A stretch of 64,000 nucleotides of DNA, taken from NCBI RefSeq assembly GCF_008801935.1, contig NZ_VZOT01000004.1:62001-126000 (forward strand). The letters run 5' to 3'. This DNA comes from Comamonas kerstersii. GTDB lineage: Bacteria; Pseudomonadota; Gammaproteobacteria; Burkholderiales; Burkholderiaceae_C. The position numbers were made by a program, and so were the translations under genes. The notes below the pieces were generated by a model, which was not told the origin of the DNA, searched no databases, and saw nothing but the letters and a program-made list of their open reading frames with translations. Shown here piece after piece: positions 7,821 to 15,038 of this stretch (positions are counted from its first letter, which is position 1; every line of letters begins with the position of its first letter).

Positions 7821-7887
7821 GCAAAATCATTATGTTAATGTTGCAACGCAGAGTTGTCACTCATTAGCAATAGGCGCCTTTCAACAG

Positions 7888-8313
7888 CTATTGCCCCACA
7901 TTCTGCTCCTGCCAGACCTCCGTGCAGCTTACTAAAACCTCTGCGCTGGGCTGATCTGCCGATAGCTGGCCGATGCGCCCGCGCTGGCTGGCAAGCTTCA
8001 GTTGCTTGCGCACCTGTTCCAGGCTGCGCTTTTCGATCACTGCGGTATAGCTCGCACCCAATTCACCATCCGGGTCGATGAACAGCTCGATCCGCTTCAC
8101 CGGCAGGCCGAATGCCGTGAAGCTGCGTGCCGGCGTCAGCGCCCAACTGCCGGGAGCATTGGGCGCAATGCCCTCCAGTACGCGCATCGTCAAGGCTTGG
8201 CGGCATTCCACGGCGGCGACAATGGCCGGCTCAATCCGCAACCAGCGGTCGATGTCTGCCGTATTGCCATCCATCAGCACCACCGGCATGGCCGCCAGCA
8301 GCAACGCCTTCAT
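7888..8313 (-). CDS. Hypothetical protein with possible signal sequence
   Basis: 141 residues. It opens MKALLLAAMPVVLMDG, a short hydrophobic stretch that could be a weak signal sequence but has only one basic residue. A later FIDPDGELGASYTAVIEKR then KQLKLASQRGR suggests a beta-rich domain with a basic helix. Its ATG overlaps the stop of the preceding frame (ATGA at 8310-8313). Not recognised; probably co-transcribed with the lipoprotein and membrane protein genes to its right. Confidence 0.5.
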   Translation of the reverse strand: MKALLLAAMPVVLMDGNTADIDRWLRIEPAIVAAVECRQALTMRVLEGIAPNAPGSWALTPARSFTAFGLPVKRIELFIDPDGELGASYTAVIEKRSLEQVRKQLKLASQRGRIGQLSADQPSAEVLVSCTEVWQEQNVGQ

Positions 8314-8582
8314 CCCTTGATGTTCCTGATCCAGAAGCGGCGGTCATCGACCGTGAAGTTGGGGTCGTAGCCGACCAGGGCCAGCAGCGAACCGACATAG
8401 TAAAGGCCGAACTGATTCATCAGCCAGCGCTCCATCGCCGGGTCGCCGGGTCGCCGGGCAACTTGCTGTACGGTGGGGTTGGGCCGTCGCTGCGAACCTG
8501 ACCACTGGTTTTGCCGGAGATGGAAAAGCTCTTCTAGGTCAACACGAAGTTGTTCGACTGTTTCGGCAGCTCCGGCGCGCAA
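8310..8582 (-). CDS. Hypothetical short protein
   Basis: The longest in-frame ATG gives 90 residues but overlaps the upstream lipoprotein gene by 49 bp; a later ATG at about 8436 would give roughly 42 residues. The tail NQFGLYYVGSLLALVGYDP followed by FTVDDRRFWIRN looks like folded protein and joins the next gene by an ATGA overlap. Start, and whether the frame is intact, are uncertain. Confidence 0.4.
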   Translation of the reverse strand: MRAGAAETVEQLRVDLEELFHLRQNQWSGSQRRPNPTVQQVARRPGDPAMERWLMNQFGLYYVGSLLALVGYDPNFTVDDRRFWIRNIKG

Positions 8583-8962
8583 AGCGACAGATTGCTGAAG
8601 CGCTCTGAGCGCTTGGCGTCGTGCCAGAGCACTGCGTCAAAGCGAATGCAATCACTGGCTTTGAGCGTGAGGCTGCGGGTCAGCGTCATCTGATCAGCCG
8701 GAATTTGCAGATTGCTGATCACCACCTTGGGCCACTCCGGGGCGCGACCGACGGTAGAAAGATTCTGGCGCAAGGCGTTGTGCAGTGGAGTGCCCAGCAA
8801 GCTGTTGCGGCTTGCCGCGCTTGCGGGCGTAGCCGCTTGCGACAGACTGGTTCCAATGGACTGTCCCAGTCCGCTCAGTGAATCCAGCGCCCCCTGCATG
8901 TCGGTTGTGGCGCAGCCCGTCAATACAAAAGGCAGAAGCAGCAAGCTCCGGTAGTGTTTCAT
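8534..8962 (-). CDS. Predicted lipoprotein
   Basis: 142 residues from the ATG at 8962. The N terminus MKHYRSLLLLPFVLTGC is a clear lipoprotein signal with lipobox LTGC. After it comes a Ser/Ala-rich linker (LSQAATPASAASRNS) and a C-terminal domain with KASDCIRFDAVLWHDAKRSE. Two mature cysteines could pair. It lies 17 bp after the membrane protein gene, so the two probably act together in the envelope. Family not recognised. Confidence 0.6.
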   Translation of the reverse strand: MKHYRSLLLLPFVLTGCATTDMQGALDSLSGLGQSIGTSLSQAATPASAASRNSLLGTPLHNALRQNLSTVGRAPEWPKVVISNLQIPADQMTLTRSLTLKASDCIRFDAVLWHDAKRSERFSNLSLCAPELPKQSNNFVLT

Positions 8963-8979
8963 CGCAGTTCCTCGCGAGC

Positions 8980-9636
8980 TTATCCGTTGAAGAGGGCATT
9001 GAGCCGGGCACACCAGGTTTCCGCCGCCCGACGGCTCATGGGGAAACTGAGCACTGGTCGTTGCGGATCGGCAGTTTGCAGCTCGATGGCGAAGTTTTTG
9101 GCGCGTACCGTGCGCTCGAAGGTCGGCACGCTCATGCCGCTGGCGTTGACCTGACGGCTACCGCCGTTCATCTCCATGCTCTCGACCTCGCGCCAGGTCA
9201 TCCGCCAGCCGAGCAGCCAGGAGAAGTCGTGCAGTTTGTATGCGTCATTGACCACATCGCAGGCCGCGATCTTGCGATTCCGGGAGTCAAAAACAAGGAA
9301 TGCCGGCGCGGGATAACCCAGGAGATGTCCAGCATCGAATGACAGCCCCTGCTGGGCGTTGAGCTTGGCGACAAGGGCCTGGCAGCGGGCCTGCAGACGT
9401 GCCAGAAAGCGGAAGGACAGCGTGAAGATCGCCAGCGAAATCAGCAGATAGAGCATCAGCTCACTGGTCAACAGCCCCCAAAACGATGTCTGTGACAGGC
9501 GCGCAGGCCCCACGCCGACCATCGCCAGTACAAGAATCAGCGTAAGACCAGCGGCAGCAAGACCTGAAAGCCCAGCCACCGGAACTGCCAGCCCCGCCGC
9601 CGCTCCCATCCCCGCAGTCTTCCAGACGCTTGCCAT
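8980..9636 (-). CDS. Membrane protein of unknown function
   Basis: 218 residues. Two hydrophobic segments (about 15-42 and 50-76) precede a soluble domain with FLVFDSRNRKIAACDVVND and a WRMTWREVESMEM strand, a layout like DUF4755-type proteins, though I hold that match weakly. A strong GGAGGTGA ribosome binding site stands 6 bases before the ATG, so high expression is expected when derepressed. It starts the minus-strand run to the lipoprotein gene and faces the XRE regulator across three C-box-like motifs. Confidence 0.6.
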   Translation of the reverse strand: MASVWKTAGMGAAAGLAVPVAGLSGLAAAGLTLILVLAMVGVGPARLSQTSFWGLLTSELMLYLLISLAIFTLSFRFLARLQARCQALVAKLNAQQGLSFDAGHLLGYPAPAFLVFDSRNRKIAACDVVNDAYKLHDFSWLLGWRMTWREVESMEMNGGSRQVNASGMSVPTFERTVRAKNFAIELQTADPQRPVLSFPMSRRAAETWCARLNALFNG

Positions 9637-9658
9637 ACGTCATCACCTCCATTTTGTT

Positions 9659-9754
9659 ACTCATAGAGGCCATTTTATGGCGCCTGCATTCAATTGTCAC
9701 TCATAGTGCGGGTACTTATCGGGCGTAGCCCTATAGAGGGGGCACTCATAGAGT
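9659..9754. promoter_or_regulatory. Three C-box-like ACTCATAG operators
   Basis: ACTCATAGAGG (9659), ACTCATAGTGC (9699) and ACTCATAGAGT (9744) lie in the gap between the divergent membrane protein and XRE genes. The third is a perfect ACTC-ATA-GAGT palindrome. The shape resembles C-boxes bound by controller proteins of restriction-modification systems, to which the adjacent XRE protein is related. Confidence 0.55.
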
Positions 9755-9779
9755 CATTTCTCTTTAAGAAGAGAGAAAT

Positions 9780-10019
9780 ATGGCCCTTGATCCCCGACTA
9801 CGCTTCGGCCTGAAGCTGATAGAAATCAGAAAGACCAGAGGGTGGTCGCAAGAACGCCTGGCACTGGAAAGTGGCTTGGCGCGCAGCTATCTGGGGGGGG
9901 TTGAGCGTGGGCAACGCAACATCGCATTGCTGAACATCTTCAAGCTGGCCGAGGCGCTGGGGGTGGAGCCTTCAGTACTGCTGGAGGCACCGGCTGCCGG
10001 ACAGGAGCCTGCACCGTAA
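9780..10019 (+). CDS. Small XRE regulator, controller-protein type
   Basis: 79 residues and essentially only a helix-turn-helix: GLKLIEIRKTRGWSQERLAL, then SGLARSYLGGVERGQRN and LLNIFKLAEALGVEPS. This is the architecture of C proteins that time restriction-modification gene expression and of short phage-type repressors. A GAGAG ribosome binding site precedes the ATG. ACTCATAG motifs upstream probably mediate autoregulation and control of the divergent membrane protein gene. No methylase or endonuclease gene is nearby, so it appears to serve other targets. Confidence 0.8.
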   Translation: MALDPRLRFGLKLIEIRKTRGWSQERLALESGLARSYLGGVERGQRNIALLNIFKLAEALGVEPSVLLEAPAAGQEPAP

Positions 10020-10094
10020 CATCGTAGCGTTACGATGGTCACTGCCTGATCGCTCGCGGCAGCTATCGCGGCCATGTGCTTTTAATGGCAAATA

Positions 10095-10115
10095 AAGTTC
10101 ACTATAATGGAACTT
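10095..10115 (+). promoter_or_regulatory. hipBA promoter with embedded operator palindrome
   Basis: AAGTTC - ACTATAATG - GAACTT is a 6-bp-arm palindrome whose centre contains a perfect -10 box, TATAAT (10103-10108). TTTTAA at 10080-10085 with 17 bp spacing is a weak -35. HipB-type antitoxins bind such palindromes over their own promoter. Transcription would begin near 10115, 33 bases before the GTG start chosen for hipB. Confidence 0.65.
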
Positions 10116-10147
10116 ATGAAATTTATTTGGCGTTAAGGGTCATAAAA

Positions 10148-10459
10148 GTGGCTTTTAATCTATCGACTTCCGCTGAAATCCTGCACGCGCTGGGTGTTCG
10201 TCTGCGCGAGCAGCGCCTTGCCCAATCGCTCACGCAGCGTGAACTGGCGCAAATGGCCGGACTGTCCCTGGGGGCGTTGCGCAAACTCGAAAGCGACGGC
10301 CAGTGCTCGCTGGAAACGCTGGTCCGCGTCGCGCAGGCGCTTGGCTTGCAGGAGGCGCTGGACGATCTCTTCGTGCTCAAACGGCAATCCATCGCCCAGA
10401 TGGAACAAGTAGACCTTGTCAGCCGCCGCCAGCGTGCGCCGCGCAAGAGAACATCATGA
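10148..10459 (+). CDS. hipB: HipB-type antitoxin
   Basis: 103 residues from GTG 10148. XRE helix-turn-helix: LHALGVRLREQRLAQSLTQ, ELAQMAGLSLGALRKLESDG and an LVRVAQALGLQEALDDLF helix typical of HipB-like antitoxins. An earlier in-frame ATG at 10076 lies upstream of the predicted transcription start, while AAGGG before the GTG is a fair ribosome binding site. Its stop overlaps the ATG of hipA (ATGA). It should neutralise HipA and, with it, repress the operon. Confidence 0.85.
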   Translation: MAFNLSTSAEILHALGVRLREQRLAQSLTQRELAQMAGLSLGALRKLESDGQCSLETLVRVAQALGLQEALDDLFVLKRQSIAQMEQVDLVSRRQRAPRKRTS

Positions 10460-11679
10460 AGCTGCTTACCGTGCATTATTGCGGCTGGGGAGAAGACTGG
10501 CCGTTGGGACGCCTGGCCGATGACGGTCAATCCCTGCTCTTCGAATATTCTCCCGAAGCCCTGTCTCAGGGCTTGGAACTGTCGCCCTTGCACCTCAAGC
10601 TGCGTGCGGATGCCTACGGAAGTTTTCCGACCCATTTGCATCGCCTTCCGGGCCTGATCGCCGACAGTCTGCCTGACGGCTGGGGTTTGCTGCTGATGGA
10701 TCGCCTGTTCCGTCAACACGGCTTGCGTCATCCCGGGCCGCTCGACCGGCTGGCCTTCATTGGTGAGCGCGCCATGGGCGCGTTACGCTTCGTTCCGGCA
10801 AGCGACGCCGGCGCCCGGGAGCCCGACTGGTCCTTGCTGGCGCTGGCCGAACAAAGCCGTCTCGCGCTCGCGGGCGAGGCGGGGGCAGCCCTGCGCGAGC
10901 TTGCGCTCACCGGCGGCTCGCCGCAAGGGGCTCGCCCCAAGGCCTTGGTGCAGTACGACGCAGCGACCGGACAAGTCAGCACCCGTCCGGATGCGCCCGG
11001 CAGCCCCTGGCTGGTCAAGTTCCCGGCGCAGAACGAACACAAGGAGGTCTGCGTCATCGAGCAGCTCTATGCCGAGTTGGCTCGGGATTGCGGACTGGAA
11101 GTGCCCGAAAGTCGCTGGTTCGACCTTGGCCCTGAACTGGCCGCCTTTGGCGTCGCGCGCTTCGACCGGGAAGGTGGGCAACGTGTCCCGGTGCATAGTC
11201 TGGCTGGATTGTTGCAGGTGGATTTTCGCCTGCCCGGTGCCACCGACTACACCGCCTTCCTGCGGGCTACCCGTTTCCTGACGCGCGACGAGCGCGAAGT
11301 GGAGAAGGCCTACGCGCGAGCCGTCTTCAATGTGCTCTTCCACAACCGGGACGACCATCCCAAGAACTTCGCCTGGCGTCTCGGGCCTGACCGGCGCTGG
11401 CGTCTGGCTCCGGCATTCGACCTGACCTTCAGCGAAGGCCCGATGGGCCAGCATCACCTGGACGTTTGCGGCGAAGGTGCTGCCATCGAACGCCGGCATT
11501 TATTGCGTCTGGCGGAGGAAGGTGGCGTCCCAAGGAAACGGGCGGAAGAGGTCATCGAACGGATGTTGCTGCAGGCAAGCTCATTGGGTGAACGGTTGGA
11601 GCGTGCGCCGATCAGGCAGATGCTGGCGCAACAGATAAAATCCACCATTGATGCCTGCCGCTGGCGTCTGAAAAGCTGA
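10456..11679 (+). CDS. hipA: HipA-type serine/threonine kinase toxin
   Basis: 407 residues. HipA-family layout: N-terminal beta domain with PGLIADSLPDGWGLLLMD, a GARPKA loop (158-163) in the nucleotide/autophosphorylation region, WLVKFPAQNEHKEVCVIE carrying the ATP-binding lysine, catalytic HNRDDHPKN at 296-304, and PAFDLTF with the metal-binding D322. The catalytic residues look intact. Known HipA kinases phosphorylate aminoacyl-tRNA synthetases and slow growth; the target here is not shown. The ATGA overlap with hipB gives coupled synthesis. It is the last gene of the accessory region. Confidence 0.9.
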   Translation: MKLLTVHYCGWGEDWPLGRLADDGQSLLFEYSPEALSQGLELSPLHLKLRADAYGSFPTHLHRLPGLIADSLPDGWGLLLMDRLFRQHGLRHPGPLDRLAFIGERAMGALRFVPASDAGAREPDWSLLALAEQSRLALAGEAGAALRELALTGGSPQGARPKALVQYDAATGQVSTRPDAPGSPWLVKFPAQNEHKEVCVIEQLYAELARDCGLEVPESRWFDLGPELAAFGVARFDREGGQRVPVHSLAGLLQVDFRLPGATDYTAFLRATRFLTRDEREVEKAYARAVFNVLFHNRDDHPKNFAWRLGPDRRWRLAPAFDLTFSEGPMGQHHLDVCGEGAAIERRHLLRLAEEGGVPRKRAEEVIERMLLQASSLGERLERAPIRQMLAQQIKSTIDACRWRLKS

Positions 11680-11717
11680 ATCCGAGCCGGCGCAGCGGCG
11701 ACAGATCACGGTTGAAC

Positions 11718-11744
11718 GTACTCAATGCTGAGTTTCTTGAGTAC
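11718..11744. promoter_or_regulatory. Inverted repeat upstream of nrtR
   Basis: GTACTCAA (11718-11725) and TTGAGTAC (11737-11744) are perfect 8-bp arms. Inside lies ACTCAATGCTGAGT (11720-11733), itself a palindrome related to motifs in front of nadC (12775-12789 and 12842-12856). It is the likely autoregulatory NrtR site, 20 bp before the nrtR start. Confidence 0.55.
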
Positions 11745-11764
11745 AAACATGAGTATGTTTTTTA

Positions 11765-12763
11765 ATGGAGCAGCATGGTGAACTGTTTATTCAACGACTT
11801 GCAGTCACATTCGCTGTTCAACGTTTAACGTCTCAATTGAACGCCACTCCTACCCAGGCTTTGCATGCTGAACTGGTGGCCGTCCTTGTGGCGGTCAGCC
11901 AGGGCGCACCCCGTGTGCTGACGACGCAATGCGGGCAGGCGCTGCCAGCGGGCCCGTTCCAGATGGTGCACCGCTCGCTGCAGGCGGGCCTGCGTGCCTG
12001 GGTGGAAAGCCAGACCCAGCACTCGCTGGGCTATGTGGAGCAGCTCTATACCTTTGCCGACCGCGAGCGTGAAGAGGCTGCCCATGTGCTGTCCATCAGC
12101 TATCTGGGTTTGACCTGTGAGCCGGAACAAAGCCCGCAGGGCGCGACCAGCTGGCAGGACTGGTATAGCTTTTTTCCCTGGGAAGACTGGCGACAAGGTG
12201 CACCTGCAGTACTGCAAAGCTGCATATTGCCGCACCTGCAGGCGTGGGTGGATGAAGCACAAAATCAGGCTCTAAGGCAGACCAGGCAAGCGCGAGTAGC
12301 TATTAATTTTGGAATTAATGGCCAGGCCTGGAATGAAGAGCTGGTGCTGCAGCGCTATGAGCTGCTGTTTGAAGCAGGCTTGATTGAAGAAGCGGCACGC
12401 CGTGGCTTGCCCATGCGTGGTCAGGTGCCGGGCAAGGCCATGGCGCATGACCATCGCCGTATTCTGGCGACGGGCATGGCACGGCTGCGCGCCAAGATCA
12501 AATACCGTCCCGTGGTGTTTGAGCTGATGCCGCCGGAGTTCACCTTGCTGCAGCTGCAGCAGACGGTGGAGGCGCTGGCAGGCCGTGGCCTGCACAAGCA
12601 GAACTTCCGCCGCCTGATTGAGCAGCAGGCGCTGGTGGAAGAAACCGGGCAGATGGCGGCGGGCAGTGCAGGTCGGCCTGCCAAGCTGTTTCGCTTTCGC
12701 AGCGATGTGCTGCAGGAGCGTGCCACGGCTGGCACCAAGCTGCCGCTGGCGCGTGGTGCTTGA
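11765..12763 (+). CDS. nrtR: NrtR-type Nudix-related regulator of NAD synthesis
   Basis: 332 residues. The N-terminal Nudix-like fold (HAELVAVLVAV then GYVEQLYTFADRERE) is the ADP-ribose-sensing domain of NrtR proteins. The C-terminal winged helix (PPEFTLLQLQQTVEAL, LHKQNFRRLIE, GRPAKLFRF) binds DNA. Members repress NAD biosynthesis genes and release DNA on binding ADP-ribose derivatives. The central part (about 110-200) is longer than in typical family members. Position beside nadC and shared operator-like motifs support this role. A rho-independent terminator follows. Confidence 0.85.
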   Translation: MEQHGELFIQRLAVTFAVQRLTSQLNATPTQALHAELVAVLVAVSQGAPRVLTTQCGQALPAGPFQMVHRSLQAGLRAWVESQTQHSLGYVEQLYTFADREREEAAHVLSISYLGLTCEPEQSPQGATSWQDWYSFFPWEDWRQGAPAVLQSCILPHLQAWVDEAQNQALRQTRQARVAINFGINGQAWNEELVLQRYELLFEAGLIEEAARRGLPMRGQVPGKAMAHDHRRILATGMARLRAKIKYRPVVFELMPPEFTLLQLQQTVEALAGRGLHKQNFRRLIEQQALVEETGQMAAGSAGRPAKLFRFRSDVLQERATAGTKLPLARGA

Positions 12764-12774
12764 CAAAAGCTTGT

Positions 12775-12856
12775 GCTCAAAATTAGCATAACTAGGCATG
12801 CTGCTTCATCTGCAGCATGTCTATTTTTTTGTCTGATAAATACTCAAAATGAGCAT
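12775..12856 (+). promoter_or_regulatory. nadC promoter region with two NrtR-like sites
   Basis: TTGACA at 12760-12765 and TAGCAT at 12784-12789 form a plausible promoter with 18 bp spacing. GCTCAAAATTAGCAT (12775-12789) and ACTCAAAATGAGCAT (12842-12856) are near-identical; the second overlaps the nadC start codon at 12849. Both resemble the palindrome in front of nrtR. Binding would block initiation at the first site and elongation or translation start at the second. Confidence 0.5.
12796..12830 (+). terminator. Rho-independent terminator after nrtR
   Basis: GCATGCTGC - TTCATCT - GCAGCATGT followed by a run of seven T. It ends nrtR transcription. If the promoter at 12760-12789 is the one used for nadC, this hairpin would lie in the nadC leader and could act as an attenuator. 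Confidence 0.75.
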
Positions 12857-13715
12857 TAATAACCACCGTTTGCCTGTACCTGCGCTGCCCGATGTGATGC
12901 TGCAGCCGCTGGTACAGATGGCCTTGCTGGAAGACCTGGGCCGGGCAGGAGACTTGACGACGGACACCATCGTGCCTGCCGATGCGCAGGCCCAGCTGCG
13001 TCTGGTGGCACGCCAGGAAGGTGTGCTGGCCGGGCTGGATATGGCACGGCTGGCCTTTCAGGCGCTGGATCCGCAGGCACGCTTTGAAGTGCTGCTGTGT
13101 GATGGCGCGGATTTGCAGCCCGGTGCCGAGATTGCCCGCGTCAGTGGCAGTGCGCGCGCCATGCTGTCTGCCGAGCGTGTGGCGCTGAACTATCTGTGCC
13201 ACCTGAGTGGCGTGGCGACGGCTACGGCCTCCATTGCCCGTGCGATTGCACCGTACGGCGCGCGCGTGACCTGCACACGCAAGACCATGCCCGGTCTGCG
13301 TGTGGTGCAGAAGTACGCCGTGCGCGTGGGCGGTGGCAGCAACCACCGCTTTGGTCTGGATGATGCTGTGCTCATCAAGGACAACCATATCGCGCTGGCC
13401 GGTGGCGTAGAGCAGGCCGTGCTGCGTGCACGGGCCGGCGTGGGGCATATGGTCAAGATCGAACTGGAGGTGGATACCCTGCAGCAGCTGGAAGTGGCGC
13501 TGCAGCTGGGTGTGGATGTAGTTCTGCTGGACAACATGAGCCTGGATGATTTGCGCACGGCTGTCGCCATGTGCAAGGGCCGTGCGATTACTGAGGCGTC
13601 CGGCCGTATCACACCAGAAACTGCACCCGCCGTGGCGGCGACGGGCGTGGACCAGATTGCCGTGGGCTGGTTGACGCACAGCGCCCGTGTACTCGACATC
13701 GGCTTGGATGCCTGA
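12849..13715 (+). CDS. nadC: Nicotinate-nucleotide pyrophosphorylase (carboxylating)
   Basis: 288 residues, full length. Quinolinate phosphoribosyltransferase converts quinolinate and PRPP to nicotinate mononucleotide in de novo NAD synthesis. Seen: AERVALNYLCHLSGVAT, the TRKTMPGLR substrate-binding motif, HRFGLDDAVLIKDNH and KIELEVDTLQQLEVAL then VVLLDNM, all hallmarks of the type II PRTase barrel. It follows nrtR and is one base from the next gene, so it is co-transcribed with the Bug protein. No nadA or nadB is present in this window. Confidence 0.95.
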   Translation: MSINNHRLPVPALPDVMLQPLVQMALLEDLGRAGDLTTDTIVPADAQAQLRLVARQEGVLAGLDMARLAFQALDPQARFEVLLCDGADLQPGAEIARVSGSARAMLSAERVALNYLCHLSGVATATASIARAIAPYGARVTCTRKTMPGLRVVQKYAVRVGGGSNHRFGLDDAVLIKDNHIALAGGVEQAVLRARAGVGHMVKIELEVDTLQQLEVALQLGVDVVLLDNMSLDDLRTAVAMCKGRAITEASGRITPETAPAVAATGVDQIAVGWLTHSARVLDIGLDA

Positions 13716-13716
13716 C

Positions 13717-14703
13717 ATGCGTCGCCTTATTCAACGTGCATGCGCTGTGGCGCTGCTTCTGGGGCTGGCAGCCTGTGGTAACCAGAAAGCAGGGGAGGGG
13801 CTGCAGACCTTCCAGCCCCAGCAGCCGCTGACCATTGTGGTGACTTTCCCGCCCGGTGGCGGCACAGACTGGCTGGCGCGCAAGCTTGGGGCTGAATTAC
13901 AGCAGCAGCTGGGCGTGCCCGTGGTGGTGGACAACAAGCCCGGCGCCAGCGGCAATATTGGCGCTAAGATTGTGGCCGATGCCAAGCCGGACGGGCATAC
14001 GCTGCTCATGGTCAACAGTTCGTTTGCCATCAACCCAGGGGTGTTCAGCAAGCTGGAGTTTGACCCGCGCAAGGACTTTGCAGGGGTGATGAATGTGGGC
14101 TTTGTGCCTTCGGTCATCGTCGTGCCTGCAGATTCAGCTTGGCAGAACCTTGCACAGGTACTGGCCGCTGCACAGCAGCAGGAGCCTGTGCCATTTGCCT
14201 CCTGCGGCAATGGAACGCCTCAGCATCTGGCCGGGGAAATGCTGGCCCAAGCGCGTCAGGTACCGCTGCAGCAGGTGCCTTACAAGGGCTGCGGCCCGGC
14301 GCTGGCGGCTGTGGCAGGCAGCCAGGTGCCCATGGCGATTATTACGGCCAGCAGCGCCGCGCCACTGGTGCAGTCTGGCAAGCTGCGCGCACTGGCGGTC
14401 ACTTCGCCGCAGCGCTCACCCTTGCTGCCGGGGGTGGCCACAGTGGCGGAGCAGGGTGTGCCTGACTTTGCCGTCGACCAGTGGCATGGCCTGCTGGCAC
14501 CTGTTGCAACGCCTGCCGCCACAGTGCAGCAGCTCAATCGTGCGCTGCGTGAGGTGCTGCGCAAGCCCGAGGTCGCACAGGCGATTGCGGCCCAGGGCTT
14601 TGCCATGGATGGTGGCAGTGCCGAGGATTTTCAACGCATGGTGCTCTCAGATATAGAGCGCTATGCGCAGGTGACACAAGCCATAGGGCTGAAAATTGAT
14701 TAA
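13717..14703 (+). CDS. Bug-family tripartite transporter substrate-binding protein
   Basis: 328 residues. Signal peptide with lipobox (LLLGLAACGN) and the Bug/TctC pattern: TIVVTFPPGGGTDWLAR, PVVVDNKPGASGNIGAKIV and VNSSFAINPG. These periplasmic proteins bind carboxylates for TTT transporters or act as sensors. The ATG is the base pair after the nadC stop, so it is in the nadC operon; that suggests a pyridine carboxylate such as nicotinate or quinolinate as ligand, which is inference. No membrane partners are nearby. Confidence 0.85.
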   Translation: MRRLIQRACAVALLLGLAACGNQKAGEGLQTFQPQQPLTIVVTFPPGGGTDWLARKLGAELQQQLGVPVVVDNKPGASGNIGAKIVADAKPDGHTLLMVNSSFAINPGVFSKLEFDPRKDFAGVMNVGFVPSVIVVPADSAWQNLAQVLAAAQQQEPVPFASCGNGTPQHLAGEMLAQARQVPLQQVPYKGCGPALAAVAGSQVPMAIITASSAAPLVQSGKLRALAVTSPQRSPLLPGVATVAEQGVPDFAVDQWHGLLAPVATPAATVQQLNRALREVLRKPEVAQAIAAQGFAMDGGSAEDFQRMVLSDIERYAQVTQAIGLKID

Positions 14704-14726
14704 AAGCTGCCCCAAGGGCTGCACGC

Positions 14727-14754
14727 AAAACGGCATCTTTGGATGCCGTTTTTT
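14727..14754 (+). terminator. Rho-independent terminator of nadC operon
   Basis: AAAACGGCATC - TTTG - GATGCCGTTTT followed by T-rich sequence, 24 bp after the Bug gene stop. Confidence 0.85.
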
Positions 14755-14767
14755 GTATCTGGGTGGA

Positions 14768-15000
14768 GGTAGCGATATACCAAGGTATATCGCCACGCTA
14801 CCAAGAGCATCTGGTCGTCGGCAGGCGTGGCAGTGACAATACATGCAAGCACAGCACAGGCATGGGCTGTGATGCTTTTTTATTCAAGGAGTACTGAGGC
14901 ATGGATCTGGAACCTGACCCTGAAAGGCGCATAAGCGCCGCTTCGATTGACCGTTTACCGATTGCAAATGGCGGTTTGTCTAGGATCTGATTCCGTGTCT
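14768..15000 (+). promoter_or_regulatory. Structured leader upstream of magnesium genes
   Basis: The gap 14704-15038 holds no gene after the terminator. It has a long stem at 14768-14802 (GGTAGCG and CGCTACC around the perfect CGATATACC-AA-GGTATATCG), a terminator-like stem CACAGC/GCTGTG (14850-14871) followed by six T, and a GGCGC-ATAA-GCGCC stem near 14926. It does not match the M-box consensus as I know it. A magnesium-responsive leader RNA is possible but not shown. Confidence 0.4.
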
Positions 15001-15038
15001 TGACATGGGGCCTGGGCACGCTGCCCTGGAGGATTCCC

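Noticed and set aside
9780-10019. Restriction-modification system
   Set aside because: Only a controller-like regulator is present; no methylase or endonuclease gene is in the window.
10303-10455. Longer N terminus for hipA
   Set aside because: It lies inside hipB in another frame; ATG 10456 gives the family start and an ATGA overlap.
14704-15038. M-box riboswitch
   Set aside because: The conserved M-box strings I know are not present.
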